A DNA stretch of 50,492 nt from Bacteroidales bacterium (GTDB taxonomy: Bacteria > Bacteroidota > Bacteroidia > Bacteroidales > UBA4181): assembly GCA_031275285.1 (NCBI GenBank), contig JAISOY010000102.1, positions 1 through 50,492 on the forward strand. Reading direction: 5' to 3'. Positions 28,201-36,151 of the stretch are shown here, piece by piece. How positions within the stretch are numbered: position 1 is the first letter of the stretch; each line of letters begins with the position of its first letter. Position numbers and translations under genes: made by a program. The notes under the pieces are model-generated. The model was not told the origin of the DNA, did not search any database, and worked only from the letters and a program-made list of their open reading frames with translations.

Positions 28201-29787
28201 ATACAACCTTGCCCTTTCAACTTCAGCCCAGAAGTCAAATGCAGGAACGGCCGGATCAGTCAGGTCTACTTTTCCGGAAAAATCCATTTTGATATTGGGT
28301 TCTTCAATACTTAACTGACCATCATACGTCCTGTTGTTAATGGCTCCATTAACGGGAATATTTTTGTAATTATAACCTTTCAGATGAATTGATTTTATAA
28401 GCCCCTCAATAGACGCATGGATGTTACCCAGGTCAGAAGCCGAACCTTCAACCATCCCGTTCAGGGTAACTTCACCAATGATCGTTTGTTGCAGCAGATT
28501 TCCCAAATGAAAATTCTCGGTTTTAAGTTCTCCCCGGAATGTGAAAGTGGTATCGGCTTTCGAATCTATACTTGGCTTTATGGAAACATCAGTGGAAAGA
28601 TTTCCCAGATTCGTGGAAAAGGTCCCGTATGTGACAAAATCATCGAAAAAGCCTGTGAAATTTCCGGTAAACCCGATTGTCTTCAGTTGCAACATTGTTT
28701 CCGGAAGGGATACATGGCCTTTTTTCGAACGGGGTAACTGGATGCGTTCTATATCGGAAGGACAGGTAAGGAGGTCATAGATCTCGGTAAATATAAAAGT
28801 CGAACGGATATCCGGCAATCCTTTCAGGTCAAAATCGAACAGTATCCTCGTCATCTCTCCGGCACGGATTTGTACGTCTTTCCCCTTCATATTCTGAATG
28901 GTTCCCGTAACCTGACCCTGCACCAGGGCATAATCAGAATAAAGGCCGAATGCCGGGACAAAGTTGGACAGATCACAGAAATTCACCCTGGAGGGCTGGA
29001 TATCTATACTCATCTTTACTTTAGAGACAAACCTGCCACTGCCGAAATCTTTAAATGAGTCAAACAGGAAAGAAGCATCTTTAGCGGTTATTTCCGATTC
29101 CTGGGTGATGATATGTACATTTTTAAATGACAGGTTATTCCGGTTGACAAAAAAATCTGCGGACATGGATTCGACAACCAGTCCACATTTTTCTGTACAG
29201 GATAATTTTTGAATATGAAAATACACGCCTCCTTCCTCTTCATCACCCAGGCGAAAATCGGAAATATCCAGATTAAGATCGGTCACATCGATATTCGCAT
29301 AATTCATTCCGAACGGACGGTCGAACGATTTAGTGGGGTTGGTGAATGAAAAATGGCAATTGTTTAATTCTATTGCCTGCATTCCAAAAATCCACCGGGG
29401 CTTATTTTCAGTAGAATCTTTGGATTTTAACCGGTCTATAATAAATTTTATGTTTATTTCATCCCGTTCCGGGTCTATAGCCAAACGGATATCGGCATTA
29501 TTCAGGACAACTTTCCGGATTTTGATGTTTTTGGATGAGAATGCAAAAAAGCCTAAACGCCCTACCAATTCAGGTGCTTTGAGGATCGTATCCCCACGTA
29601 AACCCGTAACGCATAAATTAGTCAGTGTGACCTTATTGAATCGTGATATCCGGATGTGTTCAACGGAAACCTGATTGTCCAATTTTTCAGATAAAAAGGA
29701 AGTTACGCGTTGAGCAATTATATTTTGTACACGTTCGTTGTTGACCACAAAAAAAATGACTGTTGGTAATGATATGATTACCAACAA
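25279..29787 (-). CDS. TamB/AsmA-like translocation and assembly module, inner-membrane anchored
   Basis: 1502 residues from a TTG at 29787. Long beta-rich, repeat-like body and the C-terminal TamB (DUF490) domain: SGSYVIEQGDYLFTLRNFIN, LGDLMGSYEGLANRSVPVEC, RAFLSAATNSEEEMTRQFLS and the barrel-like end. Forms a periplasmic groove bridging inner and outer membranes for lipid transport or outer-membrane protein insertion. No in-frame ATG exists before the anchor; in-frame codons upstream of the TTG (up to a TAG at 29824-29826) encode a basic stretch IRKTHKILLIVLL that would suit the cytoplasmic end of the anchor. The last 35 residues are a highly charged tail (RKKKKKSES, then DDQDTDTTTPPIEE), present in some Bacteroidota homologues. 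Normally next to tsaD, which is absent here. Confidence 0.92.
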   Translation of the reverse strand: MLVIISLPTVIFFVVNNERVQNIIAQRVTSFLSEKLDNQVSVEHIRISRFNKVTLTNLCVTGLRGDTILKAPELVGRLGFFAFSSKNIKIRKVVLNNADIRLAIDPERDEINIKFIIDRLKSKDSTENKPRWIFGMQAIELNNCHFSFTNPTKSFDRPFGMNYANIDVTDLNLDISDFRLGDEEEGGVYFHIQKLSCTEKCGLVVESMSADFFVNRNNLSFKNVHIITQESEITAKDASFLFDSFKDFGSGRFVSKVKMSIDIQPSRVNFCDLSNFVPAFGLYSDYALVQGQVTGTIQNMKGKDVQIRAGEMTRILFDFDLKGLPDIRSTFIFTEIYDLLTCPSDIERIQLPRSKKGHVSLPETMLQLKTIGFTGNFTGFFDDFVTYGTFSTNLGNLSTDVSIKPSIDSKADTTFTFRGELKTENFHLGNLLQQTIIGEVTLNGMVEGSASDLGNIHASIEGLIKSIHLKGYNYKNIPVNGAINNRTYDGQLSIEEPNIKMDFSGKVDLTDPAVPAFDFWAEVERARLYHLRLNDTDTSSFAAFSIKGAFSGTNIDNIMGDLELKNSLIRRKSREIEINDLLLFTKAIRDTNRFILRSDILDAEIWGQYQFLKLPESFLSLVKNYAPAWGPRSINADSLSHNRFRFEAEFKDTEKLTHFFLDEFRVSRGTRLEGIYNPAQKDVQFVLKVPYMYLDGSHWRGLQVSGVTQDSIFSLEAGSEIFRINKNFSFENLTLLANARADSVTLDIRWNNWDSILNKGNLRSKIFFIAMPQRLVPSIHLFSEPGQIILSGETWGIAHQGISVDSTAVKINQFRALKDGQEILISGIISEREEDKLQINVKDLHLSALNSTLRFDQLALGGIANGTASLSNLYRVPVFVSDLHIEDFSLNGGLFGRTKLAARWNSFNRSVRIETESLLNDVRTLYVRGNYYIGNQNLDFDVQVERMSAKVIQPYIENIFTDIDGMLSARAKLTGTIAQPLLNGELELHRTALTLDYTKTRYNFSGVSQIANNSVLFNNIQIFDRSGNLTTLNGNITTKNFKDLSFDLLLRATNMEILNTQERDNNLFYGKAFASGSIRISGIPNDVKLDITAQTEKNTQFNIPLSSSGEVARTNFISFVDHTPRPKRPLYEFRRRRNTASAENETEPNQKMTINMSLDVTPDAEVQLIFDSKIGDIMKARGSGSLTFNISENRFDMSGSYVIEQGDYLFTLRNFINKKFTLEKGGVITWNGSPTDALVNLKAKYATKPPLGDLMGSYEGLANRSVPVECILHITNKLTDPNIRFDIQMPNAEQEARAFLSAATNSEEEMTRQFLSLLVINRFYADPNLADQTSGGSSGSSGLETMGMATASEFLTNQLSHMISQWSNNFDVDLSYYPGLESQNIGMDISTDTWNFHMGYEVGGMKTAESSSNVVGDFTFDTKLSKSGKLRFKAFNRSNEHYQFVQANYTQGLGILFREDFNSIKDLFGRKKKKKSESDTQHKKEEKQDDQDTDTTTPPIEE

Positions 29788-29826
29788 GACAATAAGTAAT
29801 ATTTTATGTGTTTTCCTGATATCCTA

Positions 29827-30121
29827 ATAATTTATATCTAAGTGATATACAAATATCAAACCGTTTTATGGAATATATTATCTACCCCTTATAAAAAATG
29901 TACAAAAGAAAGAAATTAATTGATTGATTAAAAATCTGATGCTTACATTTTTCGAAGAATTTCTTGATAAAGATACAGAATGCACTTAGTTTTACAGTTG
30001 CTTGAAATACAATATCATCGAAATAATTGGATAAATGTGCCGATAAACAATTCATTATTATGTCTTTTCCCGGATCAGGGGTGATAAGATGGGGGATCGG
30101 CAAAACATCCTTTGAAAAATA
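29827..30121. other. AT-rich intergenic region
   Basis: Between the TamB start and the promoter of the PurQ-like gene. A minus-strand ORF of 73 codons (29882-30103) overlaps it, but it is Phe/Ile/Lys-rich, matches no family and runs towards the promoter; I do not call it. Nothing else seen. Confidence 0.4.
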
Positions 30122-30153
30122 TTTGTTCGTCCGGCAGAAAACATGTAGGTTTG
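30122..30153 (+). promoter_or_regulatory. Bacteroidota promoter of the PurQ-like gene
   Basis: TTTG (30122-30125), 20 bp spacer, TAGGTTTG (30146-30153): a close match to the TTTG / TAnnTTTG consensus. Predicted leader about 15 nt before the ATG at 30176. A good promoter argues that the gene is expressed and not a relic. Confidence 0.7.
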
Positions 30154-30175
30154 TAACAGTAAAAAAAATAGATAT

Positions 30176-30859
30176 ATGAAGTTTGGTGTAGTAAATTTTC
30201 CGGGAAGCACAGGTTTTTCAGATACTTTGTACGCATTGAACCATATCCTGGAACAAGATGTGGTACAATTATGGTATGAAGATACTTCCCTGCCTGATAT
30301 AGATGTTGTAGTATTGCCTACCGGCGCCTCATTCGGTGATGCTCCCGAGCCCGGGATGAAAGCAGCAAAATCGCCGATCATGGAACCGGTTAAACGATTT
30401 GCAGAAAACAGGGGGTTTGTGCTGGGCATTGGTAACGGATTCCAGATTTTATGCCAGGCAGGAATGTTAAGTGGAAAACTGATTACCAATGAATCCCAGA
30501 CATTTGTTGGAAAAAATGTATTTACCAGGCCTGATAATACTGCCACTCCTTTAACGAGGCTCCTTTCCAAAGGACAGTTACTGCAGTTACCCATAGCACA
30601 TGCTTTCGGAAGGTACCAGGCAGATGCGGAAAATATGCGGGAATTTCATCAGAACGGACAGATCCTATTGCGTTATTGTAGCGAAGACGGTAAAACAACA
30701 TCAGCTTCGAATCCCGACGGATCCATCGATAATGTTGCTGCTATTTGCAACAAACATATGAATGTTTTCGGCATTATGGCATGTATTGAACGTGCTGTTG
30801 ATCCTGATCTGGGAAATGTCAACGGCTTATTGCTTTTCCAGAGTTTATTCAGGTTTTAG
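30176..30859 (+). CDS. PurQ-like class I glutamine amidotransferase homologue lacking the catalytic Cys and His
   Basis: 227 residues, full PurQ length and colinear throughout (MKFGVVNFPGS, YEDTSLPDIDVVVLPTG, LGIGNGFQILCQAGML, NPDGSIDNVAAICN, FGIMACIERAVDPD). PurQ supplies ammonia from glutamine to PurL in purine synthesis with a Cys-His-Glu triad. Here the nucleophile position in GICNGFQ is Gly86 (codon ggt at 30431). The catalytic His of MPHPERA is Cys203, with only Glu205 kept. GGFSYGD has become TGASFGD and HGEGRY has become HAFGRY. Glutaminase activity is therefore not expected. The frame is intact and has a good promoter, suggesting a retained pseudo-enzyme or a paralogue with a new role. 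Most Bacteroidota use a long PurL with a fused glutaminase domain, so a separate PurQ is not required. Confidence 0.9.
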   Translation: MKFGVVNFPGSTGFSDTLYALNHILEQDVVQLWYEDTSLPDIDVVVLPTGASFGDAPEPGMKAAKSPIMEPVKRFAENRGFVLGIGNGFQILCQAGMLSGKLITNESQTFVGKNVFTRPDNTATPLTRLLSKGQLLQLPIAHAFGRYQADAENMREFHQNGQILLRYCSEDGKTTSASNPDGSIDNVAAICNKHMNVFGIMACIERAVDPDLGNVNGLLLFQSLFRF

Positions 30860-30867
30860 TCCGATAA

Positions 30868-31470
30868 TTATACTGTTTCCCCTCTTGACTTTTGTCCAAG
30901 GTAGCCGCCGTGGTGGCGTTTGGCATATTCAGCCTTATTGAACCCGATCCGTTTCATCATCTGTACGACAAGTGCGTCGCCGATAACACTCATGACAGTG
31001 GTGGAGGTGGTAGGCGAAAGTCCTAATGTGCATACTTCGGATGGGTTTCCTGTAAAAATACATACATCTGCTTTTTTTGCCAGTTCTCCCTCAGGATTTC
31101 CGGTGATAACAATAATAGGAACCTGTTCCCATAGTCCTTTTGCCAGAGCTACTAATTCTATAATTTCACGGGTCTTTCCTGAATTGGAAATCAACAACAA
31201 AACATCATTTTTACAAAGGATGCCCAGGTCGCCATGTTGTGCATCGGCAGGATGAAGCCATACGGCAGGAGTACCAGTGGAACTGAATGTTGTGGCTATA
31301 CTTACGGCAATTTGCCCTGCTTTACCCATACCACTGACCACTACTTTCCCCCCATTCTGATGCACTGATCGATAAATCAGATCAATGGTCTGGTCATAAG
31401 CATCGGTGACCGGGATATTCATAATGGCTTGTGCTTCGTGCTGAAAAATATTTTTTATATCATTTTGCAT
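30868..31470 (-). CDS. SIS-domain sugar-phosphate isomerase (KdsD-like, without CBS domains)
   Basis: 200 residues. SIS fold with GGKVVVSGMGKAGQIAVSIA, TFSSTGTPAVWLHPADAQHG, LLLISNSGKTREIIELVAL and a C-terminal LSPTTSTTVMSVIGDALVVQ. These match arabinose-5-phosphate isomerase KdsD/GutQ over the SIS part, including the phosphate-binding SNSGKT loop. The two C-terminal CBS domains of KdsD are absent, as in the short form common in Bacteroidota. Likely reaction: ribulose-5-P to arabinose-5-P (for Kdo) or a hexulose-6-P isomerisation. Convergent with the PurQ-like gene, 8 bp apart. Confidence 0.9.
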   Translation of the reverse strand: MQNDIKNIFQHEAQAIMNIPVTDAYDQTIDLIYRSVHQNGGKVVVSGMGKAGQIAVSIATTFSSTGTPAVWLHPADAQHGDLGILCKNDVLLLISNSGKTREIIELVALAKGLWEQVPIIVITGNPEGELAKKADVCIFTGNPSEVCTLGLSPTTSTTVMSVIGDALVVQMMKRIGFNKAEYAKRHHGGYLGQKSRGETV

Positions 31471-31859
31471 CTCAGTGAATTTTATTGGTTAAGAAGGCAG
31501 CATGATCCATGATTGGATGACCTTGCAAAATTAGTAAAAAGCCACTATTTTACAATAGTTCGAAACAGATCGGTTGATTGTCCCGGTATACGGAAAAACA
31601 CATCTGGTAGTACCGGTTTTAACTTTTTATGATCTTTTTTGTTATCTTTGAGTGCCGGCAATTTATATTGGTGATCATTTCAAAAAAGGAGGCGTGCCGG
31701 AATAAAGCTCGTCGAAGATGAAATGTAACGGGATTATTTAAGATTCACCGGTCAAAATAATGAGATAACTGCTGTTATTTAGATAGTTGAGAGTAGGCAA
31801 ATTAAAATGCGTAAAGTATTTTCTATTTTTTAGTATAACTGTAATACCATTTAACACTC
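31471..31859 (+). other. intergenic region with probable promoter and long leader of the GH127 gene
   Basis: A TATCTTTG box (31643-31650) matches the -7 consensus, but no TTTG is seen at -33. If used, the GH127 mRNA has a leader of about 200 nt, containing a purine-rich AAAAAAGGAGGCG at about 31682-31694. No known riboswitch fold recognised and no ORF of note. Confidence 0.4.
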
Positions 31860-33776
31860 ATGAAAGGATATCATGTTTCTTTTTTTAAGTTCATTGCATT
31901 TCTAATGATCATTTCCTGTTCGGTACATGCCCAGAAGATCCGGGTTCCTTTTGCCGTTCCTGATAAGATCGAGTCAGGTGATCCATCATCTATAAAGCTT
32001 GGCAGTTATCTGGGAGGACGGATAGATGCCTGCATCGAATCGCGAGTGAAAGGACAGGATGTGAATCATCTGGTGATCCCGTTTTTCAACAAAACAGAAA
32101 CACGGCGCTGGCAAAGCGAATTCTGGGGTAAATGGATGCTTGGTGCAGTTTTGTCCTATCGTTATACTCATGATCCGGTATTGCTCGATTCAATAACAAC
32201 TTCGGTGAACAAATTATTGGCTTCCCAACTACCGAACGGATATATCGGGAATTATTCAGAAGAGGCCCAGCTGAAGGAATGGGATGTTTGGGGCCGTAAA
32301 TATTCCTTGCTTGGGTTGTTGTCTTATTATGATCTGACGGGAGATAAAAAGGTACTGGATGCCTGCCGCAGGGCTGCCGACCATTTGTTGGGCCAAGTGG
32401 GGCCGGGCAAATTAAATATCGTGACTACCGGAAATTATCATGGTATGGCCAGCAGCAGCATACTGGAACCTATCATATATTTATATCAACGGACAGGAGA
32501 AGTACGTTATCTGGATTTCGCCAAATACATTGTCGATCAGTGGGAAACCGAAGCAGGGCCGCGCCTGATCAGTAAGGCAGAATTGGGAATACCCGTTGCG
32601 GACCGCTTTCCGCATCCTAAAACCATACAGAAATCATGGTTCAGTCCGTTTAACGGTCAAAAGGCTTATGAAATGATGTCCTGCTATGAAGGATTGCTCG
32701 AATTATATAAAATCACCAATGAACCACGATATTTATCAGCTGTGGAAAAGACCGTCCGCAATATCATTGATACGGAGATCAATGTCGCCGGGTCGGGAAG
32801 CGCTTTTGAATGCTGGTATCATGGTAAGACGTTGCAGACCAGGCCTACTTATCATACTATGGAGACCTGTGTTACTATGACCTGGATGAAATTATGCCAG
32901 ACATTATTGTCGCTCACAGGAAATCCTGTTTATGCCGATCAGATAGAAACAACCACATACAACGCACTTCTGGCTTCAATGAAAGACGATGCATCACAGA
33001 TTGCAAAGTATAGTCCGTTGGAAGGTCAGCGGCATCCTGGGGAAGAACAATGCGGAATGCATATCAATTGTTGTAATGCGAACGGGCCGAGAGGTTTTGC
33101 TCTTTTGCCCCAGTTTGCAGTGATGACTTCACAGCGTGATATGTTTATCAATCTTTATGCAGATTTCTCCAAGGAGATAGTATTGGATAAAAAGAAAAAG
33201 GTCAGGATAAAACAACAGACGGATTATCCGGAGAAGGGAACTGTCAGGATAGAAATTGATCCTGACCGGGTGGAGTCATTTGTCGTTTCTTTACGTATTC
33301 CTGCCTGGAGTAAGGAAAATACAGTATCCGTGAATGGCGAAAAACTGGATGGAGTGGTCTCTGGTACTTATTATAAGATCGACAGAAGCTGGAAAAAAGG
33401 TGATGTGATTACATTGGAACTCGATGTCCGGGGCCGGGTGATGAAAGAAAATGGTTATGCTGCCATAGTAAAGGGACCTGTCGTTTTGGCCCGTGATACC
33501 CGCTTTGCCGATGGATTTGTGGATGAAACCGCCCGGATCGACTCAAAAGACGGTTATGTACAGCTGCTTCCGGTGAACAATGTGAACGGGATATGGATGT
33601 CTTTTACTGCACCATTGGTATTAGGGACTGATCTGGAAGGGGAAGGTAAACTTCCGCGGCAAATCCATTTTTGTGATTTTGCATCTGCAGGGAATACATG
33701 GAAAAACGATGTTCGTTACAGGATATGGATACCTGAAACTTTAAATGTAATGAACACGACCTATCAGCCGTATTGA
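31860..33776 (+). CDS. GH127-type beta-L-arabinofuranosidase (DUF1680 family), secreted
   Basis: 638 residues with signal peptide (cleavage near VHA-QKI). A helical toroid (about 60-420) is followed by beta-sandwich domains. Active-site residues known in GH127: the Glu and Cys of YHTMETCVTM (Glu335, Cys337) and the Cys pair in HINCCNANGPRG (Cys404, Cys405), which bind zinc with one Cys acting as nucleophile. All are kept. The family removes beta-L-arabinofuranose from plant glycans; related GH146 and GH142 families differ in detail, so exact specificity is open. Single gene with its own terminator. Confidence 0.92.
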   Translation: MKGYHVSFFKFIAFLMIISCSVHAQKIRVPFAVPDKIESGDPSSIKLGSYLGGRIDACIESRVKGQDVNHLVIPFFNKTETRRWQSEFWGKWMLGAVLSYRYTHDPVLLDSITTSVNKLLASQLPNGYIGNYSEEAQLKEWDVWGRKYSLLGLLSYYDLTGDKKVLDACRRAADHLLGQVGPGKLNIVTTGNYHGMASSSILEPIIYLYQRTGEVRYLDFAKYIVDQWETEAGPRLISKAELGIPVADRFPHPKTIQKSWFSPFNGQKAYEMMSCYEGLLELYKITNEPRYLSAVEKTVRNIIDTEINVAGSGSAFECWYHGKTLQTRPTYHTMETCVTMTWMKLCQTLLSLTGNPVYADQIETTTYNALLASMKDDASQIAKYSPLEGQRHPGEEQCGMHINCCNANGPRGFALLPQFAVMTSQRDMFINLYADFSKEIVLDKKKKVRIKQQTDYPEKGTVRIEIDPDRVESFVVSLRIPAWSKENTVSVNGEKLDGVVSGTYYKIDRSWKKGDVITLELDVRGRVMKENGYAAIVKGPVVLARDTRFADGFVDETARIDSKDGYVQLLPVNNVNGIWMSFTAPLVLGTDLEGEGKLPRQIHFCDFASAGNTWKNDVRYRIWIPETLNVMNTTYQPY

Positions 33777-33781
33777 CTTAT

Positions 33782-33822
33782 AAGAGAGGGTGTATCACAA
33801 CGTGATTTCACCCTCTCTTTAT
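33782..33822 (+). terminator. strong terminator of the GH127 gene
   Basis: AAGAGAGGGTG (33782-33792) pairs perfectly with CACCCTCTCTT (33809-33819). An inner ATCAC/GTGAT stem extends the hairpin and T/A-rich sequence follows. It starts six bases after the stop codon. Confidence 0.9.
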
Positions 33823-33940
33823 TCGGATACCTATCTGAGAACAAATCCGAATATTCAATTCTCAGAGACTTAATTTCTATTTTGAGACATCCTCCTTTTT
33901 CTTAAAGTAACAAAGGGTAGAAAAGATAATGATAAGTTGT

Positions 33941-34001
33941 CGAAATATACCGCAGTTGCCTTAGATTGCTCAACTTTCATCTGCTATATTTCGCTCAACA
34001 G
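33941..34001. repeat. imperfect hairpin carrying copy 1 of a flank repeat
   Basis: CGAAATATA (33941-33949) pairs with TATATTTCG (33985-33993), and GCAG/CTGC and TTG/CAA extend the stem with unpaired bases. The right arm lies in a roughly 30-bp sequence (33972-34001, AACTTTCATCTGCTATATT plus CGCTCAAC) repeated at 36202-36231. Confidence 0.6.
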
Positions 34002-34094
34002 GAGAGACTAATCCTATTTGCTGTGTTTGCGTTTTCACTAACGAACAAAACCATATGATTCTTAAAATACTCTATTCAATCACGCTTTTCATTC

Positions 34095-34460
34095 TTACCA
34101 TCCTAACAATGTCGGTTTGAAAAATAATAATAGTAGTAGTATACTAACAAAAAAATAAATATTAACCACTATTTTATTAACTAATAAATATTTATCGGAT
34201 TTCATGCTAAATTTTTCAATAATTTTTGCACATCTTTTTTCTCTATAAAGCAATCCACATACAATAATAAAAAAGATTGGCACAAAAGCTCCTATTCGAA
34301 AAGTAAAGACATAGTAATTTCTTGTTATAGACACAAGAACTAAAAAATTAAATGTAAGTAAAAAAGACATTAAAAATATTGCTGGAGACTTTACGTATTC
34401 TTGTCCCTTTGATTTTTCAGCTCTCTTATAAAAGCTATAAAAAATATGATCAAGTATCAT
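34095..34460 (-). CDS. small integral membrane protein, candidate immunity or accessory protein
   Basis: 121 residues, AT-rich gene. Three hydrophobic segments (about 29-47, 55-72, 97-116) with a basic cytoplasmic loop (YREKRCAKIIEKFSMKSDKY). No family recognised. Its ATG overlaps the stop of a 70-codon Rhs-tip-like relic (ATGA at 34457-34460), so it occupies the place of an immunity gene behind a toxin tip. Other explanation: a cargo gene unrelated to toxins. Confidence 0.6.
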   Translation of the reverse strand: MILDHIFYSFYKRAEKSKGQEYVKSPAIFLMSFLLTFNFLVLVSITRNYYVFTFRIGAFVPIFFIIVCGLLYREKRCAKIIEKFSMKSDKYLLVNKIVVNIYFFVSILLLLLFFKPTLLGW

Positions 34461-34669
34461 TTTATATTATTAAAATATGGATGATTCATCATTTGATTAT
34501 TAGAAGACTTTAAGCCTTTTAATGCTCTTTTGGGCAATGTCTTAGAATGTTCTTTATTTACTGACACAGTCGAATAAGCTCCTAAAAATGGTATTCCTAA
34601 TGGATTGATACATGCCCAAGTAGATAATGTTGATCCAATCCCAAATTCTGTTATCGAGTAAACGACCGC
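34457..34669 (-). pseudogene. relic of a toxin C-terminal tip (fragment C), no start codon
   Basis: An open stretch of 70 codons reading AVVYSITEFGIGSTLSTW, then INPLGIPFLGAYST and TLPKRALKGLKSSNNQ. It has no ATG before its last third and begins directly after the stop of the lipoprotein gene, so it looks like the detached end of a larger protein. The place, strand and coupling to the membrane-protein gene fit an orphan Rhs C-terminal module. Toxin family not recognised. Confidence 0.5.
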
Positions 34670-34679
34670 TTAACAACAA

Positions 34680-35075
34680 CTACATATCCAGCTTAACTGA
34701 GGGCTTATTTGTTCGTCGTAATTTTATATCTTGATATTTTAATTTATTTTGGTTGACAATAATTATTTCATACTCCCCATCCATATAGCCATTTGATATT
34801 GTTTTGAGGAAGCTGGCTTCTTCGCATTTTAATATTATGAATTTATTATTTGTAATTTCCCATTCTCCATTACAGTTTGGGTTGGCATCCTGAGATTTTA
34901 TACTAAATGAAAATGTACTATCTTTATTAAGAGTCAACAGATATTGGTATCTGAAACCATGGTTTTTACCTTGGCTATAATAAGAACCACTAATATCCTT
35001 ATATCTTACTCTCTGACTTCCACATGCTGTAATCATGCAAACCACACATATTATTATAAAATTTCTATTGATCAT
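34680..35075 (-). CDS. small lipoprotein, unknown function
   Basis: 131 residues from the ATG at 35075; an upstream ATG at 35093 adds six residues before the signal. Lipobox ITAC follows a hydrophobic stretch, so it is a lipoprotein. The body (DISGSYYSQGKNHGFRYQYL, TFSFSI, CNGEWEITNNKFIIL) resembles small lipocalin-like 'copper resistance NlpE-like' folds only loosely. It follows an Rhs core fragment and may be a leftover immunity protein. Confidence 0.65.
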   Translation of the reverse strand: MINRNFIIICVVCMITACGSQRVRYKDISGSYYSQGKNHGFRYQYLLTLNKDSTFSFSIKSQDANPNCNGEWEITNNKFIILKCEEASFLKTISNGYMDGEYEIIIVNQNKLKYQDIKLRRTNKPSVKLDM

Positions 35076-35134
35076 AAAAAAATCTAAAATCATCTATCCC
35101 CATTCTATTTAGATCATAAACATAACCATATTAT

Positions 35135-35286
35135 TCACACATTATATACATAAGAGTTAATAGAGTAATATTTCTCTTTCAGTGGATCCGGCACCATCCC
35201 TCTGAAAATTGTGGAGCCATCATCCTTGCTCTGTAATCCAGCCATCCTGTTCCCGGTTGCAGTTCCTTTCCGTTGAATTTATACAT
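35135..35286 (-). pseudogene. Rhs core fragment A, frameshifted
   Basis: Minus-strand reading from 35286 gives MYKFNGKELQPGTGWLDYRA, the hallmark of the Rhs repeat-associated core (usual YKFNGKELD...LDYGARxYDP). The frame then ends at a TGA (35179), while another frame continues with MVPDPLKEKYYSINSYVY, the following part of the same core (DPLAEKYYSxSPY), to a stop at 35135. A frameshift and loss of the surrounding gene make this a clear relic. Confidence 0.85.
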
Positions 35287-35339
35287 AAAGATATTGCATC
35301 ATTAGAAACAAAAACCTCAAAGAACATATTGTTTTAATA

Positions 35340-35801
35340 TCACTTTTGTTTTTTCTTATAATAAGGTATAAACTCTTGTGTATAACAAGCATTATCTGTC
35401 TTAAATATACCTTTCTCAAATGCTTCTTTATGTAATTCTGGTAGCCTCTTAAATCTTTTCATTCGAAGCCTGTCTACCTTCTTCAGATTTACAAAATCAT
35501 CTGTAGCGGTTAGCATCATTACGATCTCAACTTCATCACATTTATCTAAAAGTTCTATAGTTGCCGGATCTATTCCAACAGACACAAATAATATTTTTTT
35601 CACGGAAACAAGGATATCTATTTGGAAAAAACCATTTAAATCTGTTCTGCCAACTTTAACTGTGTCATTAATCACAATTGACACGAATGGCAAAGTTTCC
35701 AAATTATCATCAATTACCCTTCCTTTAATAGTTCTATTCTGAGAATAAAGACTACATGTTGAAACACTAAGCACAATATAAATAATTAATGATTTCTTCA
35801 T
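35340..35801 (-). CDS. secreted protein with carboxypeptidase-regulatory-like (CarboxypepD_reg) domain
   Basis: 153 residues with signal peptide (cleavage near LYS-QNR). NRTIKGRVIDDNLETLPFVS and GRTDLNGFFQIDI are the standard pattern of the beta-sandwich plug-type domain seen at the start of TonB-dependent receptors, here as a short stand-alone protein with a basic tail (LRMKRFKRLPELHKEAF). It begins 13 bp after Rhs fragment B. Short proteins of this type occur beside Rhs-type toxins in Bacteroidota, so an immunity-like role is possible but unproven. Confidence 0.75.
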   Translation of the reverse strand: MKKSLIIYIVLSVSTCSLYSQNRTIKGRVIDDNLETLPFVSIVINDTVKVGRTDLNGFFQIDILVSVKKILFVSVGIDPATIELLDKCDEVEIVMMLTATDDFVNLKKVDRLRMKRFKRLPELHKEAFEKGIFKTDNACYTQEFIPYYKKKQK

Positions 35802-35814
35802 CTCGTTATCTTTT

Positions 35815-36100
35815 TTATGGTCTATAATTATGAGTGTAATTGTACTGATTGGGTCCTGCCAGGATTCCCAGTCCGACGATCATATGATAGGCGTTGACTT
35901 CCATCACCGGACCTGTTGAATGGTTAACGGTTATATTCTTCAAAGAATACGGGTGTTTGCGCTTCATTGTTCACAAAGATCTCAAGATAACCGCTTTCGG
36001 TGATCACTATCTTATCACCGGATAATTGCTGTATCCTGTTGATCCTGTCATCCACAGGAAGAATGCCGGTATGGGCTTTCACTAAATTTTTTTCACTCAT
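35815..36100 (-). pseudogene. Rhs core fragment B, one frameshift
   Basis: From the ATG at 36100 the frame reads TESGYLEIFVNNEAQTPVFF and stops at 35924. After a one-base shift near 35940 it continues NITVNHSTGPVMEVNAYHM to a stop at 35815. This matches the Rhs region NESxTPVFFDNLxVTHxxGxxxExxHYYPFG that lies just before the FNGKE core. The 5' part of the toxin gene is missing. Confidence 0.85.
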
Positions 36101-36151
36101 AATATTACAACTAAATTCTCAGCATGGACACATGCGCTTTTATATCCATCT

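Noticed and set aside
29882..30103. 73-codon minus-strand ORF upstream of the PurQ-like gene
   Set aside because: Phe/Ile/Lys-rich translation of AT-rich sequence, no recognised family, no ribosome site.
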